NCBI GenBank assembly: GCA_947624305.1
Contig: CANQKC010000002.1
Span: forward strand, 62,001-126,000
Direction: 5' to 3'
DNA: 64,000 nucleotides
DNA from: an uncultured Monoglobus sp.
Lineage (GTDB): Bacteria; Bacillota; Clostridia; Monoglobales; Monoglobaceae
Shown here in pieces: positions 31,967 through 40,075 of this stretch. The notes beneath the pieces are model-generated. The model was not told where the DNA came from. It did not search any database and saw nothing but the letters and a program-made list of their open reading frames with translations. The stretch's first letter is position 1. Each line of letters opens with the position of its first letter. The translations under genes were made by a program, and so were the position numbers.

Positions 31967-33217
31967 ATGAACGAAAAGCAGAATTTGAGAGAAAGGACAA
32001 ATCCGGTGTTCAACACAGCAAAGGCAACTGTTTTGAATATCTGCCTCGCGGGCGACAGCGACGCGCGTCTGCTTACGGAAAAACTCGGCATAGATGTCGG
32101 TTCCGTAATGGAGAGCGGCGACGACCAGAAAGCGGTGTTCGACACGGCTAACAGGGCTGTGATCGAAACGCGCTACCGAACCATGAATAATCTTATAAAA
32201 GCTTCGGGAAAAAACACTGTTCTTGACATTCCTTGCGGCTATACTCCGCGCGCTCTCAATGAAATGTTTAAGGATACTCATTATATAGGCTGTGATCTTC
32301 CTGCGGTAATCGACGAACTTGCGCCCATAACAGGCGATATGCTCAAGGAGCGCGGAATAAAAAACAAGGAGTACCGCAGCGTTGACGCTACCAACTATAC
32401 GTCGCTCAGAAGCGCCCTCAATTCCGCCGAGGGCGAGATCTGCGTCACCACCGAAGGACTTATTATGTACTTAAACGATTCCGAGATCACCGAACTTTGC
32501 TCGAACATCAGAAACGTGTTAAAGGAATTCGGCGGCTGCTGGCTGACGTACGACCCCGAATCAAGCTCTCTGACGCTTTCGACGATGAAGGCGATCATCG
32601 GCGCCGACGCCATGAAAACGATGATGAGCTCATTAAAAGCGTTTTCAAACAAATCGGATATTGACATGGGAAAAAACATCATGAATGTCAGCGCGTTTGA
32701 CTATCAGAACGGGGTCGAAAAACTGACGGACTTTTTAAATTCGGCGGGCTTTAAGGTTGAGCGCATACCCGTGGTTAAATATATGCCCGAACTTAACAGC
32801 ACGAAAAATATGCCCGACGAAACAAAAGCGGCCCTCGCCGAAGCAATAAAGCCGTTCTGCGTGTGGAAGATGACTCTCGACGAGGATCATGAGAAACCGG
32901 AAGCGGACTTTGAGAGCAAAGGCTTTGGCGTAAACGCAAAATCGCGCGAGGGCGAAATGAAAATCACACTGCGCGGCAGGCTTGATTCCATAACCGCGCC
33001 GGAGTTTCTCTCGGTTTACGAAAAAGCCACGGCGGAAGAAAAACCCGAAAAAATCACCGTTGACGCGTCGGGGCTTGAATATATTTCGTCCGCCGGACTG
33101 CGCGTTCTGCTTATTATGATCAAGCAGGTCGGTAACGGTAATATGATCGTCACGGGACAAAACGAAACGGTGCAGACAATTTTCGATCAAACAGGTTTCG
33201 CCGACCTTGTGTGCTGA
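31967..33217 (+). CDS. SAM-dependent methyltransferase (leucine-carboxyl-methyltransferase-like) fused to a STAS domain
   Basis: 416 residues. The first 300 look like a class I methyltransferase of the LCMT/PPM1 type: VLDIPCGYTPRALNEMF for the SAM-binding glycine loop, DLPAVIDELAP after strand 2, SVDATNY, and CVTTEGLIMYLNDSEITEL. Residues about 315-416 are a STAS domain with KITLRGRLDSITAPEF and ASGLEYISSAGLRVLLIMIK; Ser374-Ser375 occupy the phosphorylation position of SpoIIAA-type anti-anti-sigma factors. This joins a small-molecule or protein methylation activity to a switch domain normally used for partner binding. No anti-sigma kinase gene is nearby. AGGAGGAG before the ATG sets the start. 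Substrate unknown. Confidence 0.83.
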   Translation: MNEKQNLRERTNPVFNTAKATVLNICLAGDSDARLLTEKLGIDVGSVMESGDDQKAVFDTANRAVIETRYRTMNNLIKASGKNTVLDIPCGYTPRALNEMFKDTHYIGCDLPAVIDELAPITGDMLKERGIKNKEYRSVDATNYTSLRSALNSAEGEICVTTEGLIMYLNDSEITELCSNIRNVLKEFGGCWLTYDPESSSLTLSTMKAIIGADAMKTMMSSLKAFSNKSDIDMGKNIMNVSAFDYQNGVEKLTDFLNSAGFKVERIPVVKYMPELNSTKNMPDETKAALAEAIKPFCVWKMTLDEDHEKPEADFESKGFGVNAKSREGEMKITLRGRLDSITAPEFLSVYEKATAEEKPEKITVDASGLEYISSAGLRVLLIMIKQVGNGNMIVTGQNETVQTIFDQTGFADLVC

Positions 33218-33231
33218 TGCGAATAACTGCG

Positions 33232-33552
33232 CACAATAAACGCGGCCCCGCCTCGCCCCAAAATACCGTTGGGCCGGATATTATCCGCCCGCAGCAACAC
33301 CTCATCCGACTTTTTGCCCATTCGGGCAAAAACCCACCTTCCCCTCAAGGGGAAGGCTTTGTAGGGGCGGATATTATCCGCCCGCTTGCCTGCCAATCCG
33401 TAGGGGACGGCGTCCTCGACGTCCCGCGGCGGCTTGTGGGCAAGCCGCCCTACCAACATAGTGATTAGCGATTAGCGAATAGCGCGGGCGGCCGGGGTCG
33501 TCCGCCCCTACGGCATTTGGCGTAATATTTTCGTAGGGGACGGCTTCGGCGG
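33232..33552. repeat. mosaic intergenic repeat block D
   Basis: Contains GGCCGGATATTATCCGCCCG twice in variant form, CCTTCCCCTCAAGGGGAAGG, two CGTAGGGGACGGC modules, GACGTCCCGCGG, and a three-unit heptad array (33460-33482). Frames crossing it on both strands are repeat translation only. Its right edge abuts the XRE regulator remnant. Confidence 0.7.
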
Positions 33553-33666
33553 GAAATTCCTATCTGCTCTCTGATCAAACTCGCCGGATTTTATAATGCT
33601 TCTGTTGACTATATCATTGAGTTAACGGACGAGCAGCGCCCATACCCGAAAAAAAAGAATATTTAA
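33553..33666 (+). pseudogene. 3' remnant of an XRE-family regulator gene
   Basis: After repeat block D a plus-strand frame without a start reads EIPICSLIKLAGFYNASVDY and then IIELTDEQRPYPKKKNI before TAA at 33664. This is the usual C-terminal end of small XRE (helix-turn-helix type 3) regulators, in which a LIKLA-x-xYNVSLDYL segment is followed by a short basic tail. The helix-turn-helix part is missing and the upstream sequence is repeat DNA, so the gene has been truncated, probably when the repeat arrived or by a deletion between repeats. Confidence 0.6.
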
Positions 33667-33881
33667 TTCGGGCAGATATATTATATTTTACTTTTTGAGT
33701 TCAGGTCATATCGAAAGTCTTCGCCCGTTACTTCTTAATCCTATGCATGAGAGGTGCGGTTTTGAATTTAAAACTGCGAATATAATAATTTCATAAAAGT
33801 GTTTACTTTTTTCTTGTTTTGGTGTATAATATTGAAAAAGAGTGGTACAAGTGCCGCTGATTTTCAACAGGAGGGCGGATC
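33667..33881. other. AT-rich spacer with promoter
   Basis: No gene is seen between the XRE remnant and the ATPase; the end holds the ATPase promoter. Confidence 0.5.
33802..33830 (+). promoter_or_regulatory. promoter of the AAA/DUF4143 ATPase gene
   Basis: TTTACT (33802-33807), 17-bp spacer, perfect TATAAT (33825-33830). Confidence 0.55.
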
Positions 33882-35135
33882 ATGTTAATTTCAAGAGATA
33901 TTTATTTAAACGCTTTAAAATTACGAATGCACAACGGTTTGATCAAGATCGTGACGGGCATCCGCAGAAGCGGAAAATCGTTTTTGATATTCAATATTTT
34001 CAAAAACTATCTTTTGGATATCGGAACGGAGCCGTCGCATATAATCGAGATACAGCTTGATTTGAGGCAAAACCGAAAATACAGAGATCCCGACGTCATT
34101 CTTGAATATATATCCTCGCTTATAAAGGACGATGAGCGGTATTATATTTTGCTGGACGAGGTTCAAATGCTTGATGAGTTTGAAGAGGTGCTAAATTCGC
34201 TCCTTCATATACAAAACGCCGACGTTTATGTCACGGGCAGCAATTCAAAATTTTTGTCAAAGGATATTATCACCGAGTTCCGCGGGCGCGGCGATGAGGT
34301 GCATATCTATCCGCTCTCGTTTAAGGAATTTATGAGCGTGTATGACGGCGATGTTTATCGCGGATGGTCAGAATATGTCACTTACGGCGGATTGCCGCTC
34401 ACCGCTGTTCTCAAAACCGATGAGCAAAAAATACAATATCTGACGACCTTGTTTGATGAGACCTATATTATAGATATAGTCGAGCGGAACCATATAGAAA
34501 AGGTGCAGGAGCTGAACGATCTCATCAATGTTTTGGCTTCCTCGATCGGCTCGCTTTCAAATCCCTCAAAAATCGAGGCAACGTTTAAAAGCGTTATAAG
34601 ATCCGACATCAGCTTAAATACGATAAGGCAGTATATCGAGTATCTGAAAAACGCGTTTATAATCAGCGAGGCGCAAAGATACGATGTGAAGGGCAGAAAA
34701 TATATCGGAACGCCGCTGAAATATTATTTTGAAGATGTGGGTCTGCGCAACGCGAGGCTGGGATTCAGACAGATCGAAGAAACGCATTTGATGGAAAATA
34801 TCATCTATAACGAATTAAGAATACGCGGATACGCGGTCGATGTCGGCGTGGTGCCGAAAAGAGCGTCGGGCAAAGACGGAAAAAAGGCCAGAACGCAGCT
34901 TGAGATCGACTTTGTAGCCAACAAAGGAAGCAAACGCTGTTATATCCAATCCGCGTACAGCCTTCCGGACGCGGAAAAGATCAAACAGGAAAAAGCGTCG
35001 CTGCTCAGCGTTCCGGATTGCTTCAGAAAAATAATTATCGTAAGAGACGCGGTAAAAACGCATCAAGACGAAAACGGCATAACGATCATGAATATTTTTG
35101 ACTTCCTGCTCTCCGTCGGCGGCTCCGAATTGTAA
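33882..35135 (+). CDS. AAA_14/DUF4143 family ATP-binding protein
   Basis: 417 residues. The N-terminal AAA domain has Walker A GIRRSGKS near residue 26, Walker B YYILLDEVQML and a sensor VYVTGSNSKFL; the C-terminal DUF4143 domain follows (QYIEYLKNAFIISEAQRYDVKG ... YYFEDVGLRNARLGF ... LEIDFVANKG). The family is common and often multicopy in gut anaerobes, and its role is unproven; the nuclease-like fold of DUF4143 (the Glu-x-Asp-Phe segment) has led to suggestions of a defence or toxin-like role. AGGAGGGCGG before the ATG is the ribosome site. It lies next to a repeat block and a broken regulator, consistent with a mobile accessory locus. Confidence 0.88.
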   Translation: MLISRDIYLNALKLRMHNGLIKIVTGIRRSGKSFLIFNIFKNYLLDIGTEPSHIIEIQLDLRQNRKYRDPDVILEYISSLIKDDERYYILLDEVQMLDEFEEVLNSLLHIQNADVYVTGSNSKFLSKDIITEFRGRGDEVHIYPLSFKEFMSVYDGDVYRGWSEYVTYGGLPLTAVLKTDEQKIQYLTTLFDETYIIDIVERNHIEKVQELNDLINVLASSIGSLSNPSKIEATFKSVIRSDISLNTIRQYIEYLKNAFIISEAQRYDVKGRKYIGTPLKYYFEDVGLRNARLGFRQIEETHLMENIIYNELRIRGYAVDVGVVPKRASGKDGKKARTQLEIDFVANKGSKRCYIQSAYSLPDAEKIKQEKASLLSVPDCFRKIIIVRDAVKTHQDENGITIMNIFDFLLSVGGSEL

Positions 35136-35172
35136 AATTAAACATCGTATTCGTTTTGGAAACGGCAATACG

Positions 35173-35202
35173 AAAAGCGCGCTGCCAAGCGGTGCGCTTT
35201 TT
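35173..35202 (+). terminator. intrinsic terminator after the ATPase gene
   Basis: AAAAGCGC (35173-35180) pairs with GCGCTTTT (35194-35201); T residues continue one base beyond the stem. Confidence 0.6.
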
Positions 35203-35265
35203 CAGCGCGAAAAAGCTTTTCTTTTATTATTTTAATGCCGCTCTCTGATTTAAACTCTTTGAAAT

Positions 35266-35282
35266 ATTACACAAAAATAACA
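35266..35282 (-). promoter_or_regulatory. possible WalR-like box upstream of the phosphoglucomutase gene
   Basis: On the minus strand TGTTAT-N5-TGTAAT fits TGTWAH-N5-TGTWAH. It lies about 25 bp upstream of the -35 element of the next gene, in very AT-rich DNA, so chance is possible. Confidence 0.3.
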
Positions 35283-35306
35283 GACATTTTTTTACATTAA
35301 AAGCAG

Positions 35307-35335
35307 TTGAAATCCGCGGGCGATAGTAGTATAAT
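35307..35335 (+). promoter_or_regulatory. promoter of the phosphoglucomutase gene
   Basis: TTGAAA (35307-35312), 17-bp spacer, perfect TATAAT (35330-35335); leader about 60 nt. Confidence 0.75.
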
Positions 35336-35403
35336 TAATGTGTATTGAATAAATTCGGGAATAATTTATTAATTTTACTATAATTAAAACGGAGGTACAT
35401 ATT

Positions 35404-37125
35404 ATGGACTACTTAGCTGAATATGAGAGATGGCTCAAGGAGGCGGACGCGGAGACCGTCAAGGAACTTGAGGCTATCCGCGGCGACGAGGAAGAGATTA
35501 AGGACCGGTTTTATAAAACGCTCGAGTTCGGAACCGCCGGCCTCAGAGGCGTTCTCGGCGCGGGAACCAACCGCATGAACGAGTACGTTGTCGGCCAGGC
35601 GACGCAGGGCCTCGCCAACCAGCTTATCAAGACCAACGGCGCAGACGCCGATCTGAGCGTGGTTATCGCCTATGACAGCCGCCATAAGTCGGACGTTTTC
35701 TCAAAGGAAGCGGCGCAGATACTCGCGGCGAACGGCATTAAGACCTATCTTTTCGAGGAGCTCAAGCCGGTTCCCGAGCTTTCGTTCTCGGTTGGATATT
35801 TGAAGACGACCGCGGGCATCGCCGTTACCGCCAGCCACAACCCGGCGAAATACAACGGATATAAGGCCTACGGCGCGGACGGCGCGCAGCTCAACCCCGA
35901 GCTCGCGGCGATAGTGCTTGAGGAGATCGACAAGACCGACATCTTCACGGGCGTTAAGAAAATGGACTTTGACGAGGCGATCGAGAAGGGCCTTATCGTT
36001 ATGATCGGCGATGAGGTCGAGGAGGCATATCTTGACAAGGTTCAGGAGCAGTGCGTTAACCCCGAGCTCGCCAAGGAGAAGGGCGACACTCTCAAATTCG
36101 TTTACACACCGTTCCACGGCGCGGGCAACAAGCCTGTGAGAAAGATATTAAAGCGGATCGGCTTTAACAACGTTGTGGTCGTTAAAGAGCAGGAGCTGCC
36201 CGACGGCGACTTCCCGACCGTTGAATTCCCGAACCCCGAATACAAAGAGGGCTTCCACCTCGCTATCGGCTACGCCAAGGAATGTGGCGCTGACCTCATC
36301 GTCGGCACTGATCCCGACAGCGACCGCGTCGGTATTCTGGTCAAGAACGACAAGGGCGAGTACGTTAACTTTACGGGCAACCAGGTGGGCGCTCTGCTTT
36401 CGGAGTACATCCTCTCGGCGCTCAAGGAAAAGAACGCGGTCCCGAAGGACGGTTACATCGTTAAGACGATCGTTACGACCAACATCGTAAAGGCTATCTG
36501 CGACGCTTACGGCATCGGCATGAAGGAAGTCCTGACCGGCTTTAAGTTTATCGGCGAGAAGATCAAGGAGTCGGAGGAGACCGGAGTCGGCACATATCTG
36601 TTCGGCTTTGAGGAGAGCTACGGCTACTTAAAGGGCACATACGCGCGCGACAAGGACGCGGTCGTTGCCACAATGCTTATCGCCGAGATGGCGCTCTATT
36701 ATCAGGAAAAGGGAAGCTCGATCTTTGAGCAGATGGACAAAATCTATAAGAAATACGGCTATTACAAGGAGCAGGTCGTTTCGGTGACGCTCGAGGGCAT
36801 CGAGGGATTGGCGAAGATCAAGTCGACCATGGACAAGATCCGCTCGAACCCGCCCGAGTCTGTCGCGGGCAAGAAGGTTATCGCGATCCGCGACTATCTG
36901 ACAAGCGAGCGCGTTGATCTCAAGACCGGCGAGAAGTCGGAGATCCTGCTGCCTCAGTCAAACGTTATTTATCTTGAGCTTGAGGATCAGAACAACTTCA
37001 TCATCCGCCCGTCGGGCACGGAGCCCAAGATCAAGGTTTACTGCCTGATGAAGGGCGAGACCGAGGAAGAGGCGAACGAGCTGCTTGAGAAAGTCAAGGC
37101 GGACGTTGACGCGATCGTTAAATAA
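35404..37125 (+). CDS. pgcA: phosphoglucomutase/phosphomannomutase (alpha-D-phosphohexomutase)
   Basis: 573 residues, typical of the Firmicutes PgcA type. It interconverts hexose-6-phosphate and hexose-1-phosphate in the cytoplasm, feeding UDP-glucose, glycolipid, teichoic acid and polysaccharide synthesis. Motifs: FGTAGLRG near the N-terminus, the phosphoserine loop TASHNPAKYNGYK (Ser144), the metal loop GTDPDSDRVG near residue 300, the sugar-binding GFEESYGYL and the phosphate-binding RPSGTEPKIKVY near the C-terminus. GGAGGT precedes the ATG. The codon use looks highly expressed (few rare codons). It stands alone, between two terminators. The gene name follows the family; glucose versus mannose preference is not visible. 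Confidence 0.95.
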   Translation: MDYLAEYERWLKEADAETVKELEAIRGDEEEIKDRFYKTLEFGTAGLRGVLGAGTNRMNEYVVGQATQGLANQLIKTNGADADLSVVIAYDSRHKSDVFSKEAAQILAANGIKTYLFEELKPVPELSFSVGYLKTTAGIAVTASHNPAKYNGYKAYGADGAQLNPELAAIVLEEIDKTDIFTGVKKMDFDEAIEKGLIVMIGDEVEEAYLDKVQEQCVNPELAKEKGDTLKFVYTPFHGAGNKPVRKILKRIGFNNVVVVKEQELPDGDFPTVEFPNPEYKEGFHLAIGYAKECGADLIVGTDPDSDRVGILVKNDKGEYVNFTGNQVGALLSEYILSALKEKNAVPKDGYIVKTIVTTNIVKAICDAYGIGMKEVLTGFKFIGEKIKESEETGVGTYLFGFEESYGYLKGTYARDKDAVVATMLIAEMALYYQEKGSSIFEQMDKIYKKYGYYKEQVVSVTLEGIEGLAKIKSTMDKIRSNPPESVAGKKVIAIRDYLTSERVDLKTGEKSEILLPQSNVIYLELEDQNNFIIRPSGTEPKIKVYCLMKGETEEEANELLEKVKADVDAIVK

Positions 37126-37141
37126 TTTTTGAAAACATTTT

Positions 37142-37178
37142 AAAAAAGGGAATAAGCGGGAACTTATTTCCTTTTTTT
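37142..37178 (+). terminator. intrinsic terminator of pgcA
   Basis: A 15-bp stem (A6-GGG-AATAAG with CTTATT-T-CC-T6) has a 6-nt loop and ends in T7. Confidence 0.85.
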
Positions 37179-37247
37179 GTCGTCAAATAATATAGATACA
37201 CGCGGAGTTAGCCGCTTTCAGCGAGCCACAAATCGGAAAGGTGATTG

Positions 37248-38912
37248 ATGATTATGAAAAACTTGCTTAAAAAACTTGTTTTATGCTTAACAGCCGTGGC
37301 TGCGGTCGCGTTCTGCGGCTGCGGGGCGTCGGGGATGCCACCCGCGCCGACCGAAATTGAGTATTATTACGACCCCGCCGCGCCTGTTGTTGAGTTCACC
37401 GCCAAAACCGCGGACAGCGAGGGGAAGCCCGAATATTATTTGTTTGACGACAACCCCGAGCATCTGAACCCAAAATTTCTGGCCGACAGCGAAAACCCGT
37501 CAAGCATAGCGCATTTTGAAGACCTCACGCCGGGAATATACACAGTGTTCAGCTATCACCACCGCGGCTATTCGGTGGATCTTCAGGCCGACCTTTACTA
37601 TGACGCGGCGTTTTCCTCGAACGGTTACGGCGAGTTCAAGATCTTAAACCTCGGCCTTGATAAAAACTGGGACTGGAACCAGGCCTGGGCGGATTACAGC
37701 GGGACGGCAGTCTCGATGCCCGAATACCTGCGGACGTTTAACTGCGCCTGCGGCGGCGAATATTACCACGCCGACGACTGCCCCGCGGTGATCAGGGATC
37801 AGTTCAGAACTCCGAACACGGACAAATATGAATGTCTCGGCGCGGTTCAAAGCGCGGCACAGGGCTCGCCGATCTATCTCAGCGAGACCGAGAGATATAT
37901 ATCGGAAAACGACACCAATCATTTCAGATACGGCGGCTGGAACGAACCGATGTGGATGATGATGAAATTTGAGGTGCTGAGAGGAACGGTGAATTTTGAC
38001 ACCCTCGCCTACACCGACAAGGCCGCCGCGAAACGAAACTTTCCGACCCTGCTCAAGGGCGCGTTTGACAACGAGCCGCAGTACAAGGGAGTCGCCGAAA
38101 ACGCGCCGATCGTGACCGCCGCCTTTGAGTACGAGATCAGCGCCTCGACCCCGAGCGGGCCGGTGCCGGTTACGGTCAAAAACTCCCGCGCGCCCGATGG
38201 AATAACCCTGCGCGACGGCGTTTTCGCGACCAACGTCAACACCTGGCGCGAGCCGAACCCTATCGCGACCGAAAGCGATCTGATGCGCCTTAAATATGTT
38301 GACGACACCAAAATGGGGCTTTACGGCTCGGAGGTTCCGGACGGCTGGAAAAACAACTACTGGCTGTTTGACGCGTTCCACACCAAGCATTATGGGAATT
38401 ACGACGCCGAACAGAGCGAAAAACTCGGTAGCTACGGCGCGCCTGTGGCGGAAAAATTCCAGCCGAACATTGACATAAAGGACATAGCCCACCCGACGGG
38501 AACCGAGCTCTGCGACGACGACTTTTATAAGTACAACGCCTGCAATTTAGGCAACTTCGGCGTCACCGAGCGGTATGAGATCGGCCTTAAAAACTCGGAC
38601 TCAAAGCCGCGGAAATTCAAATTTTACTTAAGCTCGATCGCGGGGCAGGTCTACCGCTGCAGTCTGACCGACGCGGAGAGCGGCGAGGTAACGCAGAGCG
38701 ACGGCGGAACATACATCATGAAAAAGTTTGACGATGACCCGAAGGAGGATCCAAACTCAACCTCCGAGCCAAAGGAGCGCGTGAAGCCCGACGAGTACGG
38801 CGACACGATAGAGTTTGAGCTTAAGCCCGGAAAGAGTTACCGCGCGGTTATCGAGATCACGACCCTGACCGGCTGCGTCGCGCCGATGCACAACCAAATG
38901 AGCGTTCAATAA
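37248..38912 (+). CDS. large lipoprotein, unknown function
   Basis: About 554 residues. The N-terminus (MIMKNLLKKLVLCLTAVAAV ... FCGC) is a lipoprotein signal with the modified Cys near residue 26. The mature protein is acidic and rich in Tyr, Asp, Asn and Trp. It has a Cys-rich patch (CACGGEYYHADDCP) and no repeats or catalytic motif I recognise. A Pro/Glu/Asp-rich stretch precedes the C-terminal beta segment (FELKPGKSYRAVIEITTLTG). Length and composition suggest a surface ligand-binding protein. AAAGG lies 6 nt before the ATG at 37248; ATG 37254 is possible. It has no operon partner: a strong terminator follows and the next gene converges. Confidence 0.75.
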   Translation: MIMKNLLKKLVLCLTAVAAVAFCGCGASGMPPAPTEIEYYYDPAAPVVEFTAKTADSEGKPEYYLFDDNPEHLNPKFLADSENPSSIAHFEDLTPGIYTVFSYHHRGYSVDLQADLYYDAAFSSNGYGEFKILNLGLDKNWDWNQAWADYSGTAVSMPEYLRTFNCACGGEYYHADDCPAVIRDQFRTPNTDKYECLGAVQSAAQGSPIYLSETERYISENDTNHFRYGGWNEPMWMMMKFEVLRGTVNFDTLAYTDKAAAKRNFPTLLKGAFDNEPQYKGVAENAPIVTAAFEYEISASTPSGPVPVTVKNSRAPDGITLRDGVFATNVNTWREPNPIATESDLMRLKYVDDTKMGLYGSEVPDGWKNNYWLFDAFHTKHYGNYDAEQSEKLGSYGAPVAEKFQPNIDIKDIAHPTGTELCDDDFYKYNACNLGNFGVTERYEIGLKNSDSKPRKFKFYLSSIAGQVYRCSLTDAESGEVTQSDGGTYIMKKFDDDPKEDPNSTSEPKERVKPDEYGDTIEFELKPGKSYRAVIEITTLTGCVAPMHNQMSVQ

Positions 38913-38917
38913 AATAT

Positions 38918-38950
38918 CCCCTCGGCTTTTCAAAAGCCGAGGGGCCGTTT
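38918..38950. terminator. bidirectional terminator
   Basis: CCCCTCGGCTTTT and AAAAGCCGAGGGG form a 13-bp perfect stem; T6 follows on the plus strand, and the minus strand has an AT-rich tail. Confidence 0.85.
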
Positions 38951-38951
38951 T

Positions 38952-40070
38952 TTAAAAAAGCGATTTGAAAAACTCGATCACGCGTTCGAGAAGGCTCGGA
39001 GCCTCTCCCGCCGCGTAGACTGTGCCGTCGGGGTTCAGAATATCGCCGCTCTTCGCGGCCACCGCGCACGGCTTGTCGGGGTCCAGGGCGTAAACCGCCT
39101 TGGTTTTTCCGCCGTCGTCTATTTTCAGAACCGTCGGCGGGCACGCGTTTAAGAGCATTTGAGCCGCCTTTTCGTTCGAGATCATTCCCTTCGGGGACTC
39201 AAAATTGAGCCCGTCATCCCAAGACAGATTATAATAGCACACCTTGCCGGTCGCGCTGTCAACGCTCACGTCAATGCGGTTATAGAGGCTCATAACTTCA
39301 TAGCCGCTGTGAGCGCGCTGAAATGAAAACATAGGATCGGTCCCGCGCGCCTCCTCCTTCACTTTGTCGCCGCTTTCGCAGCGGGCGTACTCATCCGGAG
39401 CGTATTTTTGCGCGAACTCCTTCGCGGTCTCAAACGCCTTGTCTTTTGACACGAGCGGTTGCGCGGAAGGATCGGACATGCTGCCGCTTAAATTTATGAG
39501 CTTTCCTGTCTCGGCGTCAAATGACAAAGACACGCTCCGCTGACCGTCGGCGCTTGCATATGTAAGCACGGCGAAGCACTCGTAACCGCTTTCGGGTATG
39601 TTCGCGTTATAAACGCAGTTTCCGAGAACCAATCCGTTTTCCGCCGCGGAAATAATATCCTCCGCCGCCTCCGCGAGCTCGGCCGCGGACATAACCTCGT
39701 CGCCGAATTTGGCTTCTTTTATCTCCTGCTCGGTGAACGTCGTCTGCACGGTCGGGTCAGCCTCGCGAACCTCGGCAACCGCGTCATGCCTTATGCTTAT
39801 AGGCTTTTTGAGGCTCTCGGCCTGATTTTCGGTCAAGGTGTATTTTTCGCCCGTCTCGGCGTCGATCACCGTGTCGGACTCCTCGGGAACATAAACCAAA
39901 ATCGCGCTGCCGTCCTTTGAGGACTCGGGAACAACGTATTTTGCCGTCATTTTTAATATGTCTCCGTAAGCGTTCGCCGCCCTCTCCGCCGAAATATAAT
40001 CATTGGCGAATGCCGCGCCGCCCGAAACAGCCAACAAAAGCGCCAATACCAAACACAAAATCTTTTTCAT
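38952..40070 (-). CDS. secreted YcdB/YcdC (DUF4901)-like protein
   Basis: About 372 residues. A signal peptide (MKKILCLVLALLLAVSGGAAFA) leads into a YcdB/YcdC-type repeated domain: FAVLTYASADGQRSVSLSFDAETGKLINLSG in the first half and MFSFQRAHSGYEVMSLYNRIDVSVDSATGKVCYYNLSWDD in the second. These propeptide-like domains occur in secreted proteins of spore formers and are thought to act as protease-inhibitor or folding modules. It ends with an amphipathic segment (LLERVIEFFKSLF). AAGGAG 8 nt before the ATG at 40070. The stop codon of the Fic gene overlaps this ribosome site, so the two are coupled. The function is unproven. Confidence 0.75.
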   Translation of the reverse strand: MKKILCLVLALLLAVSGGAAFANDYISAERAANAYGDILKMTAKYVVPESSKDGSAILVYVPEESDTVIDAETGEKYTLTENQAESLKKPISIRHDAVAEVREADPTVQTTFTEQEIKEAKFGDEVMSAAELAEAAEDIISAAENGLVLGNCVYNANIPESGYECFAVLTYASADGQRSVSLSFDAETGKLINLSGSMSDPSAQPLVSKDKAFETAKEFAQKYAPDEYARCESGDKVKEEARGTDPMFSFQRAHSGYEVMSLYNRIDVSVDSATGKVCYYNLSWDDGLNFESPKGMISNEKAAQMLLNACPPTVLKIDDGGKTKAVYALDPDKPCAVAAKSGDILNPDGTVYAAGEAPSLLERVIEFFKSLF

Positions 40071-40075
40071 CTCTA

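Noticed and set aside
33187-33468. 85- and 90-codon frames on both strands after the methyltransferase gene
   Set aside because: Both are translations of repeat block D without start context.
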